Under the pieces are notes generated by a model. The model saw only the letters and a list, made by a program, of their open reading frames with translations. It was not told the origin of the DNA and ran no database searches. This document shows positions 12,471 through 25,909 of a stretch of DNA of 64,000 bases, one piece after another. The translations under genes were made by a program, and so were the position numbers. Numbering within the stretch: position 1 is the first letter of the stretch; every line of letters starts with the position of its first letter. The DNA comes from Symbiodinium natans (Eukaryota > Sar > Dinophyceae > Suessiales > Symbiodiniaceae), in contig CAJNDS010000259.1 in assembly GCA_905221605.1 (NCBI GenBank), positions 105,313 through 169,312 on the forward strand, given 5' to 3'.

Positions 12471-12694
12471 GTGTTGAGTGGGGTTCATGTAGGGGTCCCT
12501 GTTGAAGCCGCAGCCCCAAAGCCCACCATACCCCAACAAAACCCATAGATTGCACAGTTTCGAAGAGCCCTAGTGACGAATGTTGCGGAATCCCATATCT
12601 TGCATAGGTTTAAGAGGGGAAGTGAGTAGCGGGTTCTCGGTGTGTTATGGCGCGTATCGAAAAAAGTTCTCACGCGTCTTATCTTAGTCAACTC

Positions 12695-13260
12695 TTGAAG
12701 CGCACCTGTGATACTGATGGCCGGCTGGGTGAGGCGGGCCACCTTTGGCAGACATTAGCGTTTAGGGTTTGAGGGTGCAGCGGGCTTCAGGTTAAGGGCT
12801 TTGGGTTTAGGGATTGGGGTTTAGGATGTAGTCATTTAGGGGTTTAGGTTTAGGGTTTAAGGGTCGAAAGGGGCTTAGGGTTTAGGCTGTTAGTCTGCTG
12901 CATGGAGTACCGGGTTCTGACGGCTAAAGATTGGCCTGGCTGCAACAAGCTGAAGGCTTGGAAGAAAACTGCTGTTGAGCTTCCGAAGGACCCGGCGCCT
13001 ATCCCGAAACTGCTTACGGTTTGAAGAGCCAGCACACGATTGGCGCCACATCCGTTTCACATCCAATGAGTTGACAAGTTGAAGGATCTATGATGGCAGC
13101 ATTTGGCGCCTCAATGCGGCTTGGCAGAGGGAAAATATGCAGCGGCTGCGGCTTAATTATCGCATAGAAACAGGCATTAGATAGAGCGTCCACACGTGGT
13201 CAAACCTTCGCAAGCCATGAAAACTTGAACTTTGCAGCCCCAAATCCCAAACCCCACACG
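12695..13260. repeat. Local segmental duplication, copy 1
   Basis: Shares ordered blocks with 14571-15125: GCGCACCTGTGATACTGATG at the start, then ACTGCTGT, CCCGAAACTGCTT, ATCTATGATGGCAGC, GGCTTGGCAGAGGG and AGCCATGAAAAC near the end. The copies differ by many substitutions and small indels, so the duplication is old. This copy also holds degenerate TTTAGGG words (12765-12890). No coding function is evident. Confidence 0.8.
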
Positions 13261-13995
13261 CTTAACTTAGCCCCTTGGACCCCAACCCCCAGGTCCGAAA
13301 CACCAAGCCCTAAACCGAAAAAACACCTAAGACATCAACTCCTGAACCACCACACGCTAAGCCGGCTTAAAGCCGCCCGGACCTTGGAGGGAGATGGTCC
13401 TCTGTCTGGGAGGTCCCTTCTTTCATACATATCTTGTACAGGTTTCAGGCAAAGGGGGGGGGTGGGGGTGGTGGGCTCTGCGTTTAAGGACAAGAAGGAA
13501 GTGAATCGCGGACTCTCCGCAGACTTTTGCGCATATCAAAAACACTTCTCGCACGTCTCCTTGTAGTCTTTTGCAATAGAAGCTCTCGAATCAACGAGTA
13601 TTCTCGGATAAAGGGCATTCTTTCGTGAACGTGCTCTCTAGAATGGGCCTTCTTGTAAATAACTTGGAGGAGGTGAGGAGGATGGTCTCTTACTTTCAAC
13701 GAAACTGGAGGAGGTGAAGAGGATGGTATTCTGCAGTATGAGAGGAAGAAATACATCTTCAGAAGGGTTCTCTGTGAGTTATAACACGTACCAAAAGCTG
13801 TCGTACTTCGTGCAAGTCTTGCGCGGAATTGTTGTGTGAAGTCGAATTAACAAACACAACAGAAACTCCCGCAAATAGTTCTTCAGTTAAAGGCAAGAAA
13901 GGTAAACACAAACAGCCACAGGAATAAAAAAGCATTTTTTTTTCGTGAAATGGCTCTTGGTACCTCTCAAAAACAGGCGCGGGAGGTGGGGGCGG

Positions 13996-14023
13996 GGGGG
14001 GGGGGGGGGGGGGGTGGCTACAA
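13996..14023. repeat. Poly-G run
   Basis: A run of about 25 G with one early interruption; likely assembly-sensitive. Confidence 0.9.
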
Positions 14024-14108
14024 AGGATGCAGGTGAAATGGTCTTCTTTTTTGCATTCAGAGCGCTGAGGGGAATGAGGGGCCTCTCTGGCATTGGCAGG
14101 CGTGTCCC

Positions 14109-14535
14109 AGTGACTATATGACTATATGACTATATGACTATATGACTATATAACTATATACCTATATCACTATATAACTAGATAACTATATAAGTATATA
14201 ACTATATAACTATATAAATATATAACTATATAACTATATAACTATATAACTATATAACTATATAACTATATAACTATATAACTATATAACTACATAACTA
14301 CATAACTACATAACTACATAACTACATAACTACATAACTACATAACTACATAACTACATAACTACATAACTACATAACTATATACCTATATAACTACATA
14401 ACTATACTGTATAACTATATAACTATATAACTATATAACTATATAACTATACAACTATACAACTATATCACTATATCACCATATACTATACAACTATGCA
14501 ACTATGTAACTGACTGTACCATAAGTTGTAACTGT
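14109..14535. repeat. ACTATATA / ACTACATA satellite
   Basis: An eight-base tandem array, first ACTATATG, then ACTATATA, then a homogeneous block of ACTACATA (14290-14380), then ACTATATA and ACTATACA. The block structure shows local homogenisation of variants. It lies between the two copies of the local duplication. Confidence 0.95.
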
Positions 14536-14570
14536 ACATAACTTTTCATGCCCTGAACCCGACACCCCTG

Positions 14571-15125
14571 AACTCCTGAAGCGCACCTGTGATACTGATG
14601 GCCGGCTGTTTTAGCAAGCCACCTTTGACAGACATTAGAGTTTGGGGTTCAAAGGTGCATAGGACTGAGGGTTTTCCAGTAAGGCTTAAGCCTCAAAACC
14701 TGCACTCCTGCCGGGGACTCCCGGTATGTTCGAAAAGGAAGACCGCAACAAGTTCGAGGCTTGGAAGGAAACTGCTGTGGGGCTTTCCCGAAACTGCTTG
14801 CGGTTCCAGAGCTAGTGCAGAATTGCTTGGCTTCACAGCCGGTGAGTTAAAGAATCTATGATGGCAGCTTTTAGCGCCTCAAGGCTTGGCAGAGGGACGA
14901 ATCTGACGCTCTGGCTTGAGGCTTGGGGTTTTAGGGTTTGCGATTGAAGGATTGCAGTTGAAGGTTTAGGTTGGGGCTTCGGACTCAAGATTCTGCAGTA
15001 TGTAGCGGCTGTGGCTCCTATACTTGTATCGCATGAAAAAAAGCATTGGATGCAGCGTCCACAAGTGGTCGAAACTTCGGAAGCCATGAAAACCAGAACT
15101 TTGCGGGCCCAGATCCCAAACCGTA
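14571..15125. repeat. Local segmental duplication, copy 2
   Basis: Partner of 12695-13260 in the same orientation, 1.3 kb away. See that entry for the shared blocks. Confidence 0.8.
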
Positions 15126-15205
15126 CACCCAGGTCCGAAACACCAAGCCCTAAACCAAAAAGAACGAAGGCAGCATATCCTGAACCACCACCACGCGCTG
15201 GCTCT

Positions 15206-18200
15206 TAATGGAGTTTGAGGCTCCAGGGTCCCAGCACCGAAGCTTTCACTCCTCCCACGGGTCGTCGTGATCTGAGTCCGGCATGCTGAGGTTTACCCCT
15301 CAACACCCCGAAACACGCTAAGCTTCTTGAGGCTTGGGGGGTTGGGTCCGGGACTTGGGTATGGTATGAAGCATTCGCCCTCAGTCTCTGCAACGGTGGA
15401 AAAGGGCTGCGGAAGGGAGGCCCAGCTCGGTTGAGGCTTGCGGAGCGGAACACTTCTCGGGGCCCGGCCCCAAGACCACACGGCGCCTGCGCATCGTCCA
15501 TCCGCATGCGTCCTCGGCCAATAACCCCTACATCCTGATAACGAAACCATCCACGGAGTCAGCACCTAGGACCAAAAAGGCCTGGTTAAGCTCGCCTTCT
15601 CTTGCGCACGCTGGAGAACCCAAGCAAAAGTCAGGCATAAGGCTTCTGAGGCTTGGAAGGCTTGTGACTCGTAGGGCTTCTTGAGGCAAGACCTTCTAGG
15701 CCTTATGCCTCTCACCAACTCGCAGCACTGCAACTTCTTAGGACTGTTTGGGTTTGAGGTTGATGGGTTGTTGAAGGATTCGGAGACTTGTTTGTATGAC
15801 CTTAAGCCCCGACCTTTTTCTACAAACCAAAACCCCTCTGGCGTCCTTCGCGGCAGCGGCAAGCGGACCTAAGGAAACCGCTAAAGTTCCACTGAGACGA
15901 CCCCAGCTATCGAAGCCCTGCGTTCAGGTTCGGCAGCGGCGCTTGAGAGATGCAGAGCCGGGGTTTAGGGGCGCCAGAATCTCTCGTAGGGATGGCCTTC
16001 AGGTCTCAGCCGGACTCTGCTTTTGGAGTTGGCTTGGAGTTCGGGCGCAAGGGAAAGGGGGCTTCTGGGTTCATGGGTCTGCAGTTCACCACGCAACCTG
16101 AATACAGTATGTGCAGAGGTTGTAGTGCCAAATGAATGAAACTCTTGGCACGTCGGCCCTGAAACGGTTTGTGCCACCTGGGCACTTTCAACCAGAAACG
16201 CCAACACCCCAAACCCTACGTTGCTTTGAAGGTTCGAGGCTTCATGGTTGAGGGGTTTTCGGCTTGAGAGCCTCAGTGTTTCAGGGTGCTGGTTCAGGCT
16301 GTCACTCAGAGCTCAGCTCCTGGCAGAGACGCCGGATGTTTTGCTGACGCAATCTCGAGACATCCGGCTAAAGTCCTGTGACAGTCGGACATGCAAGCAC
16401 TGGGGGGCAGATCAACGATGTGCGACCCCCAAGTCCTCCTGGAGAAGCTGAAGCTTTGGGATCAAACGTGCCCGTGGAGAGCAAGGAAGGACGGACACAA
16501 GGACGTGCGAGCCTGTGCAACGAAAGCCTTGAACTAGATCTGAAGATTTTCATGTCGCGGCTGAGACCTGGAGGCTCTGGCTCGCTGTTGAACAGCAGGA
16601 GCAAGGCTTCCCCCCATCAGCTTTGACTCCAGACCACAAGATGCAACCCTCGATCCTTTGAGAAGATGAACCCCAAATTGCTGTCCTCCATCCACGACTG
16701 GAAATCTTCCTTGGCCTCGGTGGTACGCTTTCCCCCCCTCCCCTCCCCTCCCCTCGCCAAAAGTGTAGTGGTTGGATTAGCCCACCCAAACCAAGAGTGG
16801 CTTACATCACATTGGCTTTGGTGGGTCTCGCTCATAGTTTGTTGCGTGCACATAAGAACTACATTGCTTACATTCCCGTTGTATTCCGAAGAATAAATAT
16901 TTCGGTTGGATGCAAACTAGAAAGAAATAAAGAGAAAGAGCGAGAACACTGTACGCATTCTAAGGGAAGGCTTCCAATTTGGGGCCGATCCTTCACAATC
17001 CAAACCACAAACCCCAAGGACCTTTGTTTGGGTCTTCACACTCCCGCGGGAAGGTGGCAAGGGCCCTACCCAGGCTGCACAAATCTGCTGGCACATGTCG
17101 AATGTCCCGGGTTTAGCGTTGGGGGGTAGTGGAGCCCCAACCCCCACAGCCCCGAGCCCCTAGCCGAACTCGAACTTGAGGGGCCGGCCAGCTCTTCACA
17201 GCCTTCCCAAGGATCTTCACCTCTGCTGGTGGATGCTAAGAACCCCTCACTAGGGGCCTCAGCACCTTCGCAATTTTAGAGGGTAGGGCTCAAGAGTAAA
17301 CAGTGTTGGCGTATAATGGACCGCCTGCAATGGGAGAAATAATGGCCCTCCTCACAATAAGCTCAACAGCCCAAAGCCCTGAACCCCGGCAACCAAGGCA
17401 ATTTAGGCTTTGCACAGAGACCCAAAAGTCAAGAACCCGACCTCAACCTCAAAGAAAATCGCAAAGATGGGGGCCCGTGCTGAGCCAAGGGTAGTCCGAA
17501 ACCTGTTCCAGTTCGTTTCGGAGGGCTTTAGGACCATTTCTTATAGGGTCTAGGGATGTCTAGGGTGAACCCCGAACGCCAGCTTTTGAAAAGGGTTTCG
17601 GCTTCGGGTTAGGGGCTGGCGCGGTTGAGGACATTTCGGGCACGTCTCTGGGTTCCAGATCGGCATCCCGCTTAGATGCCGGTGCCGATGTACGTAGACA
17701 AGAGTTAAAGCAAGATGCAATGCTGAGACAAGACTTTGGAAAACAGCCAATAAGAGGTGGACCTACCAATAAGATCGCCCCTCTCAACCATCCCAAACGC
17801 AAAGTTTCTCAGGCAAGGAGCTACCACCAACCCTGGAATGTTTCACTCTGCAGTTTTACAACAGCTACAAAAGCGCTTGGGAATCTATTAGATGCCGGAG
17901 GTGGCTGCTGACAAGTTTTAAGAAGCACGCGCTTATCAAGCTGGGCCGGTGGGCCTTGCGATCCTGCTGGAAAGCCTCGGGAGTGCAGTCACATAAATCC
18001 TCGACCGTCTGTTCGACCATACATTGGTACTAGTATGGTACTAGTATGGTGTGCTGTGCGGGAACCACTTCACACTTTGCATTGGAAAGCCCGACAACAA
18101 GGCTACTTGCCCTGACAAGTGCGGGCAGACTGTGGAGCTTAGCTTTGGAGAGGGTGGGGGGGTGGTAGGTTTAGGGGCAGATTGTGGGAAGCTACGCGTG

Positions 18201-21200
18201 GCTTCTGGGGCAGGATGCAGATTTTAGCATAGGGGGTGCAGGAAGAAGATTCAATTCTGAGCTCGCTCTCCGGCATGCCAGACATGAGAATGCGGCATGT
18301 GGGGCTAGCAGTTCTTTGGAGGGACTCAACAGTTGCACCGCCCGACAAGCGTCAAGGTTGCCTGAAGGCCTTATGCATGCAGAAGCCCTAATCAGCCCTG
18401 ATCATGTTGGGATCCTCAGTGGCCCACTGGACTATGCAGGATGTTGAGGGGTTCTGGAGATTCTGGGTAAGCCCACTTACATCGAGCCATTTCTCAACTC
18501 TGACAGGAATGCAGAAAATGCAAACTCGGCTGCAGCCTCCGGATTCTGCAGCTGCTTTCGGCCAAGTGAGCCGAGCCTTAAGGACTATAAGGGTCAGGGG
18601 TTCAGGTTTGTCCTGACAGCCGTTCCCTACAGGCACAAGATCTTCTGGGCATCCTCAACCCAAGGGTCTTGCAAGGTTGGGAAAGCCTTGGGATTCCACA
18701 TCGCAAGAAGGGGGCCGAATGATCTTGAGAGGTACGCATGCATGCTTCTGGTGGCCATGCTGCGGCTGCCCACAATACATTTCGGTAACTTGGCCTCTCT
18801 GTGAGGTGGCTGACTCAAGGCAACCATCACACCTACATTCATTAGCAAGACTTCTGACGATGGTGACGACGGCGATGAGCAAACGGAGCCCTTGACACTT
18901 CACACAGCCACTTCAGTTCCCAGTTGAAAGTGTGTGTGCGTGTGTTTACAAGGCAAGGGCCCCACCCTTCCCATCCCGCATGTGTGTCTTCATGTCCAGC
19001 CCACTTCAACCCTGCGTCCGGCTCGACCCAAAACCGCGAACGCAGGACCTTCATCATCTCTGAAGACCCACACCAGTTTGAACAGGGTGTGCGAAACCCA
19101 GCCTGAAACTCCAACTCCGATTCCAGACCCAGAGCCCTAAGATTCTTGAAACACAAAGTCCTTAGTATTAGGCCGTCCGAGACCAAAACCACTAAGCTTC
19201 CTGTCAATCGAGCCGCAGATCGACGAGGAAGGCTAAAACGCCCAGGACGGCTGTGATGCCCGCCACGACCAAACCTAGGCGCTCGGACTTCAAGACTGGT
19301 TTTGGGCTCATTGTTGATCCGAGATGGGTTGTGCAGCAGAGGCTACCAAAAATGGGACCACAATTTGGATCAACCCTTACACCACCTCGATATTTTGGGA
19401 TAAGTAGGGCCTCGAGAAGATGTTCTCCTAGGCCAGTGAGATTGGTGGCTCACGTGAAATTTCACAAGTTGCAGAGTATGGGAGCACCGGAACTAGTTCA
19501 CATTCACGGGCATACATGCACTGAAAACAAAGCTGTATGCCGACGGAATTGCTCTTGGAAAACATACATTTGCAGGCAGGGAACCGTCGCCGAACGGCAG
19601 CTCCAGCTCCTCCGGCCAGCCCTAACAAGCCCATAACCCTGGTTTACCAGCGCAGATGATCACAGACGTGCATAAGCCCACCAGCAACACGAACCCACGA
19701 CTGCAGCTCACTCTCGCAGCCCTCGAAGCCGTAGACCCTGACTTCAGAGAATGAAAGGACCCGAGGATGAGGACCAACTCTTGTGGCTAAAACCCGAAGC
19801 CCCCAGAGGCAGAAGATAGAAGAAAATCGCAGAAGACGGCGGGTTGTGAGCACCTTCGGCCCTAGGACTGCCAGATAGGACTTAAGGGACTTAAGGGATC
19901 TACAGCCACTTTCCAGCCTTTAGAGGTTGTACGGTTGGGAGATTGTGTATAGCTGTAAACACCGCCAGAAGAGATTCCGTTGACGTACCATTCCGTTGAC
20001 GTACCATTACTTGATCCCATTTCTTGCCCCATTCGAAGCCGCGTGCGAGCCCAACGTAGCAACAAGGTAGCCTCATCCTCTGTTTGGCCTCACTGCAACC
20101 TGCATGCAAAAGACGGTTGCCTTCCAGACTTCACGTATCGAGAATATCCGAACAACCTATATAAGCCTATATGGACACTAAGAACCTGAGCTGAACGGCA
20201 CGCCATCTGCCTGCACCGGGTCCCACGACTGCAAGATGGCATCAGGCTCCGCCTCGCAAACGGCCTTTGTTTCGAAGCTCTCGGCTAAGTTAACCCCATA
20301 TGTGTGGTTCTCTACATTTATGGTCCCCTGTTTGGGGTGCCATATATAGTACGGCACCCTTAGAAGACGGGCCGCAAAAGAAACTCTAAAATTCGCAGAA
20401 CTACCCAAGTGTAAGACCCTCAACTTGGAGCCTTGGATGATAGGAGCCTGTGCGGGGTGCAAACGGGGAGGGAGGTCAGGGGCGGGGGTGAATGCGCAGC
20501 TCGGCGCGTCTTGGGACCCCATACTTCAAAATTGACGCGACTAGGCAGTTGCGAGCTTGGCGCCCTCTACGTTCTTCAGCACCCCAAAGGTGAGAAAAGC
20601 TCAGGGGCTTATAAGGGGTAGCATCAGAAGGGCAGTCATCCCTGAAAGGTCCCCAACCCTGGAGTTCTTTTCGGACCAGCTGCAAAGGCAAAGCCGCTGA
20701 ACAACGCCGTCATGACGAGGGACAGCAACAGCAGCAGGTCCAACAAGTGGGCGACCTGACTTGATCCGTTCATAAACTTGAGTTATGGATAGGAGCACGT
20801 TTGCGCACAGAATCCGATGTTGAGATCCCGCGATGCACTTGCGACTTCAGGGATTCGGGTGCCCGCTGGCGAAATCATTGCCACATGTGAGGCTGAGTGA
20901 GCCCGCCATCCGGCATGTCTTGTATCGGCAATGGAACACACAAGGGATCAAACGGGCGGGATGCCGAGAGATGCCCTTCTCAAACTCCCCACGAGAGGGG
21001 TTTCTCGGAAGCAAGCACAATAAAAATGGCAGTCCATGCAAGCATTCAGCACTGAGGCGAGCTGCTCGTGTGCTCGTGTAATGCCGAGCCAAGGGGTTTT
21101 TGAATCAATCGCACCGAACCTTGATAGCAACATTTGCGGCAAAGCTAAACCCTACACTGGAGTGTTGTTTGCTTTTCCAACACGAGTTGCGTGACCCACC

Positions 21201-24200
21201 CGTTTCCAGTTTCGAAACGGCAAATCTCAAGGCCATGCCCGGAGAACTGAGGCGGCCCCAGCAAGTGAACCTCGAACGTGCAGAAACCTGACCAGAGGGA
21301 CACCCCAAAAAAGCGGGTACGGCCAGCCTGGAGGTCTTCGCGACAAGAATAAGGCCATGCCCGGCACAAGCACAAGCAGCGTGAGCAGCAAACATCTGAA
21401 TACGGATCCCACACGCACAAAACTTAACGATTCATGATCCGAACCCTAGAAGATGGGGGCATGCAAACAAAGCCTCGTGCATAGGTGCATTCTGGACTCT
21501 AATTCTCAGCTGTGGGCGACGACGCCATCATCTTTGTGCGTCTCTTTAACCTGGCAGAACGACGCGCGCGTAATGGAGTGGCTTTCATGGCTGGAACATA
21601 TTGCGACGTCTGTCTTAGGCACGATACACCCTCGTTGTAGAAGGAATGTTCGGAACATGACGAACAGTTCTTCGAGCGCTGCTGTGTTCGGTATCACTGT
21701 GCTAGGAGCGAGGCATCGATGGGCCCACCATGCACCTGGCATCCCCAACCAAGCTCATCCGACAGCAAGTCTGACGTGGAAGCTTGTTTGAATTTACTCC
21801 TAAACTGTAACTCACAGCGCCCATACTTTCAAGATTCTCTCATGTGCGCACTTGCCAAGAGTAGCAATGAGTGGGGGGGAGGTTGGGGACAGGCAGATTC
21901 CTGCGATTCATGGCGGTGGCAGCCCTGATTCCTGAAGGCATAATCTAGACTTGAGGCGATAATTACATGTTTTGAAACTAACTTGGAGTGTTTTGGGGAA
22001 GGGGTGTGAAGAATTTACGCTTGCACTGCATACTGCGCAAGCCTCTGTCCAGGCCACCAACGTTTAGAAATTACACAGCGCCCTGCCCAAAACAAGTAGC
22101 GCGCCTGCTCAATAATATCAATGGCATGGCTGTCAAAAGCAGATGTATGGGACAGGGGTAAGGTTCTTTGATGTGTTGACAGGTGGTCGTAAAAAATAAA
22201 AACACGGTGACACGAATAGCAATGAAACCAGTAAGAACAACAAGCTGTCTTGAAGCCTAACACATCCTCATTCCTCATGCCAAACCCTGCGGTTTACACA
22301 GCATACCCTCAACTCTCAGCTTCAAACCCTGCACCCTAACCGTGAGACGAAATTGCGTTGTCCGGGCCTCCAGCTCCACCGGATTGCAAGTGAGCTTGAC
22401 GAGTCCAAGCGTCTGGGAAGTGGCGGAAGATGAACATTTGGCTACGATTCCCGAAAAGTTACCCAGAACTTTGATACGAAACCCCCATTAAGCTGCAAAA
22501 GGGAATCATGAGATGCTCCAGAGCCGGGCCAAGATTTATTCCGAACATGGAAGTGTCCCAACCCTGCACCCCCTTGACCCCAGACCTGTGTACCCGCAGC
22601 ATTCTGACCCCCAAGCCCGCAAGGCCTTGCGGTCGACAGCGTTGGTGATCTTCACATCCTTCGAGACAATCTTACAATGAAGGACTTTCTCCCTTCACTT
22701 CCACTGCCGGCCTGGAGCTCCACAGGATTGTGGGAGATTCTGACAGGCTTCTCCTCGCGCAGGGGCACGACGGAGTTGGGAATACATGGCTTTGGGCTCA
22801 GGGTTTATTTAACCCACTTCACTTACTTGTTTAGTGCAGGTTCCTAGAACCTGGGATGGATGTCAGGGGTTTCATTGAGCTACTTGAATCACAGAAAGCC
22901 CCTCACCTAGGCTCTACCTGGACGGAGTGGACGTGCGACACGGCGCTACACGGCGCTACACGGCGTGCTCTCAGGCTCGCAGCACACTGCTTGGGAGACT
23001 GGAGCGCAAACAACACTCCTGCGCATTGGAAGATTGTCGACGCCCTGGCTGGTGGAAAAATCAGGCAGCCGTGCGCTCTGCAAGAAAGAGCTGGAAGCAC
23101 GTGTCGAGCCCGGGCGCACTCATGCGTTGGAAGCATTGGTTCTGCAAAGGCGGGCCTAACGCAGAGGGGGCTTCCACCCCAGTGGGTTAGACATTTGGTG
23201 TCTGCTACACCAATGCCAGTCGAGACGGGCGCAGATCTTGATGTGCACAGCATGCGCAGCCCTTGTAGTGCACACGTCTTGCTCCTCTGGTGGATAACGA
23301 CGGATAACGTGTCCGCATGCTTTGCCTCCTCATTGAGGGTTTAAAGTTAGGGTTGGGGGAGCGCAGGTAGAACTCTTACGCATGGGGATGTTTTGAGATT
23401 GTGAAGACCCACACATTCCTTCCAGCTTAATCACCCGTCAAGAAGGCCGCGAGACCCTGCGCAACCAACAGTTCTAACCACTTGGAACTTCCCGAGTGCG
23501 TCTCGAGTGCATCGAAGCCACGTGCAGATTACAAATACGATTTCAAAACTAACCCCAAAATTATGGATTCTCGGCTATCGCGATGGTCTACGTAGTGCTG
23601 CGTACTACCCAACAAACAGCCCAGGATCTTACAAATTTCAGATCAAACACCCACATGGCCTCGCCCGTCTTCTCCCGCTGCTTCGTGGGACCCTGCCTCT
23701 CTCGATGTTCGAGGAAAGAAACGGTGCTGATAGAAATCAGAACCCCAGGCATGGCTGTCCCATTTCCGATGGGCGGTGTCGTTCTCGGCATTTGCTTGCG
23801 AATTCATTTGACGGATTTCTGCGGGGCTCAGGAATGTGACAAACAAAGCAGCTCATAGCTTCGGGAATGGCGATCTGGATTTCACAGTTGTCAGGTTCCT
23901 GACTGCCCAGCCTTTGGGATCTGCAAATTTAAGCACAACCCACGCGCGGCCTGTGTTTCACACAGGTGGTGTCCACCTGCCGGCACAGACAGCTTCCAGC
24001 AGATGCATCCATGTTAACGTGAAATAGGGTGGCTCCGCTGCAAGCATGAAGTACATCTTCCGGGGAGACAAAGTAGAACTGCGCATAAGGCCTTACGAGA
24101 CTATGCTGGGAGCTAGTATACGCTGGGTCTCCATCCCACTTCAGACAAAATCCCGAGGATCAGCCCCGACATAGTGACCGTCCAGAATAGCCGAACTTTT

Positions 24201-25900
24201 TTGCAAGACCTGTCAGTGTGCTGGTCAACCCTGGTCCCCTAAACTTCTCGACCCCAAGCCCCTACAACAGAAACCCTAATCCGAACCTCTAACGCCTAAG
24301 CCCCCAACAACTGTGCTGTAGACTCGGTCGAGGATTGACCGTCCTCCAAAACTGGCTAAACCCGTTGTTCGAGTTTTGGTCTAAGGATTGAGTCGCCTCA
24401 GCACGGCTATGTACGCTCTTCAACTGTGTAGGTGCGCTAGACGCAACATCAATCGCCGGGACATGCAAACCTCTACAAGCAGCTCACAGCACTTCCCGGA
24501 GTTTGTGCAAAGCCCTGGGAACTCCACAACACATTTGGGGGGGTGAGGGCCGAACTCCTCAACAAGATAGAAGAAGACATGTCCTACCACCACACACCCG
24601 CAGACTGCCCACCTTTGGGCGCCCCAGCAGCACGGGCGCCTGACTGAGAGAGAGAACAGCAAGGCCCCTGCGGTTCTGAAGAGAAAGGGCCGCAAGGGAG
24701 GATCAGACCCCTATAAATCAGGGTCGCTGGCAGTGCTTGGAGACCATGTTTTCAGGGCTTTCGCTGTGGAGCCACAACGCAACCTCCAAGGCTTTGATCC
24801 CTGCACGTATCGAAAAGGATCGAAAAGGCCTCCACCGCTTCCCAAACCGCACCCACTTTCCCGAGGCCCTGATAGCATGCCGAAACTCGCCATGCTCCAG
24901 TACACCAAAATACACCCCCGAACACCACAAAGCCGCAATCCATAACCCCTGGGTGCCTGCACGGACTCAATGGTGCCCAGGAGTGTGTAGGGCAGAAAGA
25001 TGGGGGCCTCTTGTACCGGCTTCGTGTTGTGGTTGGGACTGACAAGGTCTGTGGGGGGTCTGTGAATTCAGCGCTTGAAGGTTCAAAGGCAAATACCAGT
25101 ATATGAGACTGGGGGAGTGGAGCAGTTGCACAAGGATGCCGGAAGAAACAAACCTACGTTAGAGGATCTTTCCTACTCACAACTGCACGTAGACCTACCT
25201 GTCTCAACAGGCCCCGTGCCTGTACAGTAAACGCTTGGGAAGGACCGAAAGTGTTCCCCTTCAGCCCTCCACACATGCCCTGCGAACCCTTCCTCCCCAC
25301 CACCTCTGCTTTCCAATGCTCGTCTGAATTTACTGCAAAACTAAGAGAGCCGAACTAGCTTGTGCTGTCTGCCGAAGCCATGACTTGAAGCAACCCCTCG
25401 GCAATCCTTGGCCACGGACAAGATGGTCAAGCCACACCCCCTATGCCCCAAACCCTAAACCAATCGCGCGACTCATCCGTGCACATGAAGATCCGAGGCC
25501 TTGAGCGCATGCCTTTGGCCTCCACAAGCGCTCATGGCCGTTTTTTGCAGTGTGAGAATTCAAGGCTCTGGCTTCGGCTAGTTTGGTGCAGGATTTGGGA
25601 CTCGGGCTTCCGAAAGTAGATCTGTTTTTGGATGCTGAGTCGATAACACTCAACAAGACCAGTCAATGAAGCGCCAAGCACTCAGCCCGAGCAGATCGTC
25701 GGGGGGAGCTGAGGCAGGCACTCGAGAGAAAGCTCGTGTTGAGCTCCTGCGTGCACAGAATCCACTCCGTCCCATACAATCTGAGCCTTACTATGTGAGC
25801 TCACTATTCTGGAGCCTCATGGAAACAATCTCGTCCTGCGAGGTATCTCAATCTTATCCGCAAATATCCGACGTCATGTTAGAGCACCTTGAGGCGGGCA
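15206..25900. other. Gene-poor stretch, no supported gene
   Basis: About 10.7 kb of mid-GC sequence with many short open frames on both strands, none with a recognisable domain or a chain of AG|G exons I could follow. Short CCCTAAACC and AGGGTTTAGG words are scattered throughout. A minus-strand frame at 21506-21748 and one at 24420-24600 (FFYLVEEFGPHPPKC) look faintly protein-like but stand alone. Small spliced exons could be missed here. Confidence 0.4.
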
Positions 25901-25909
25901 ACTGACTAG

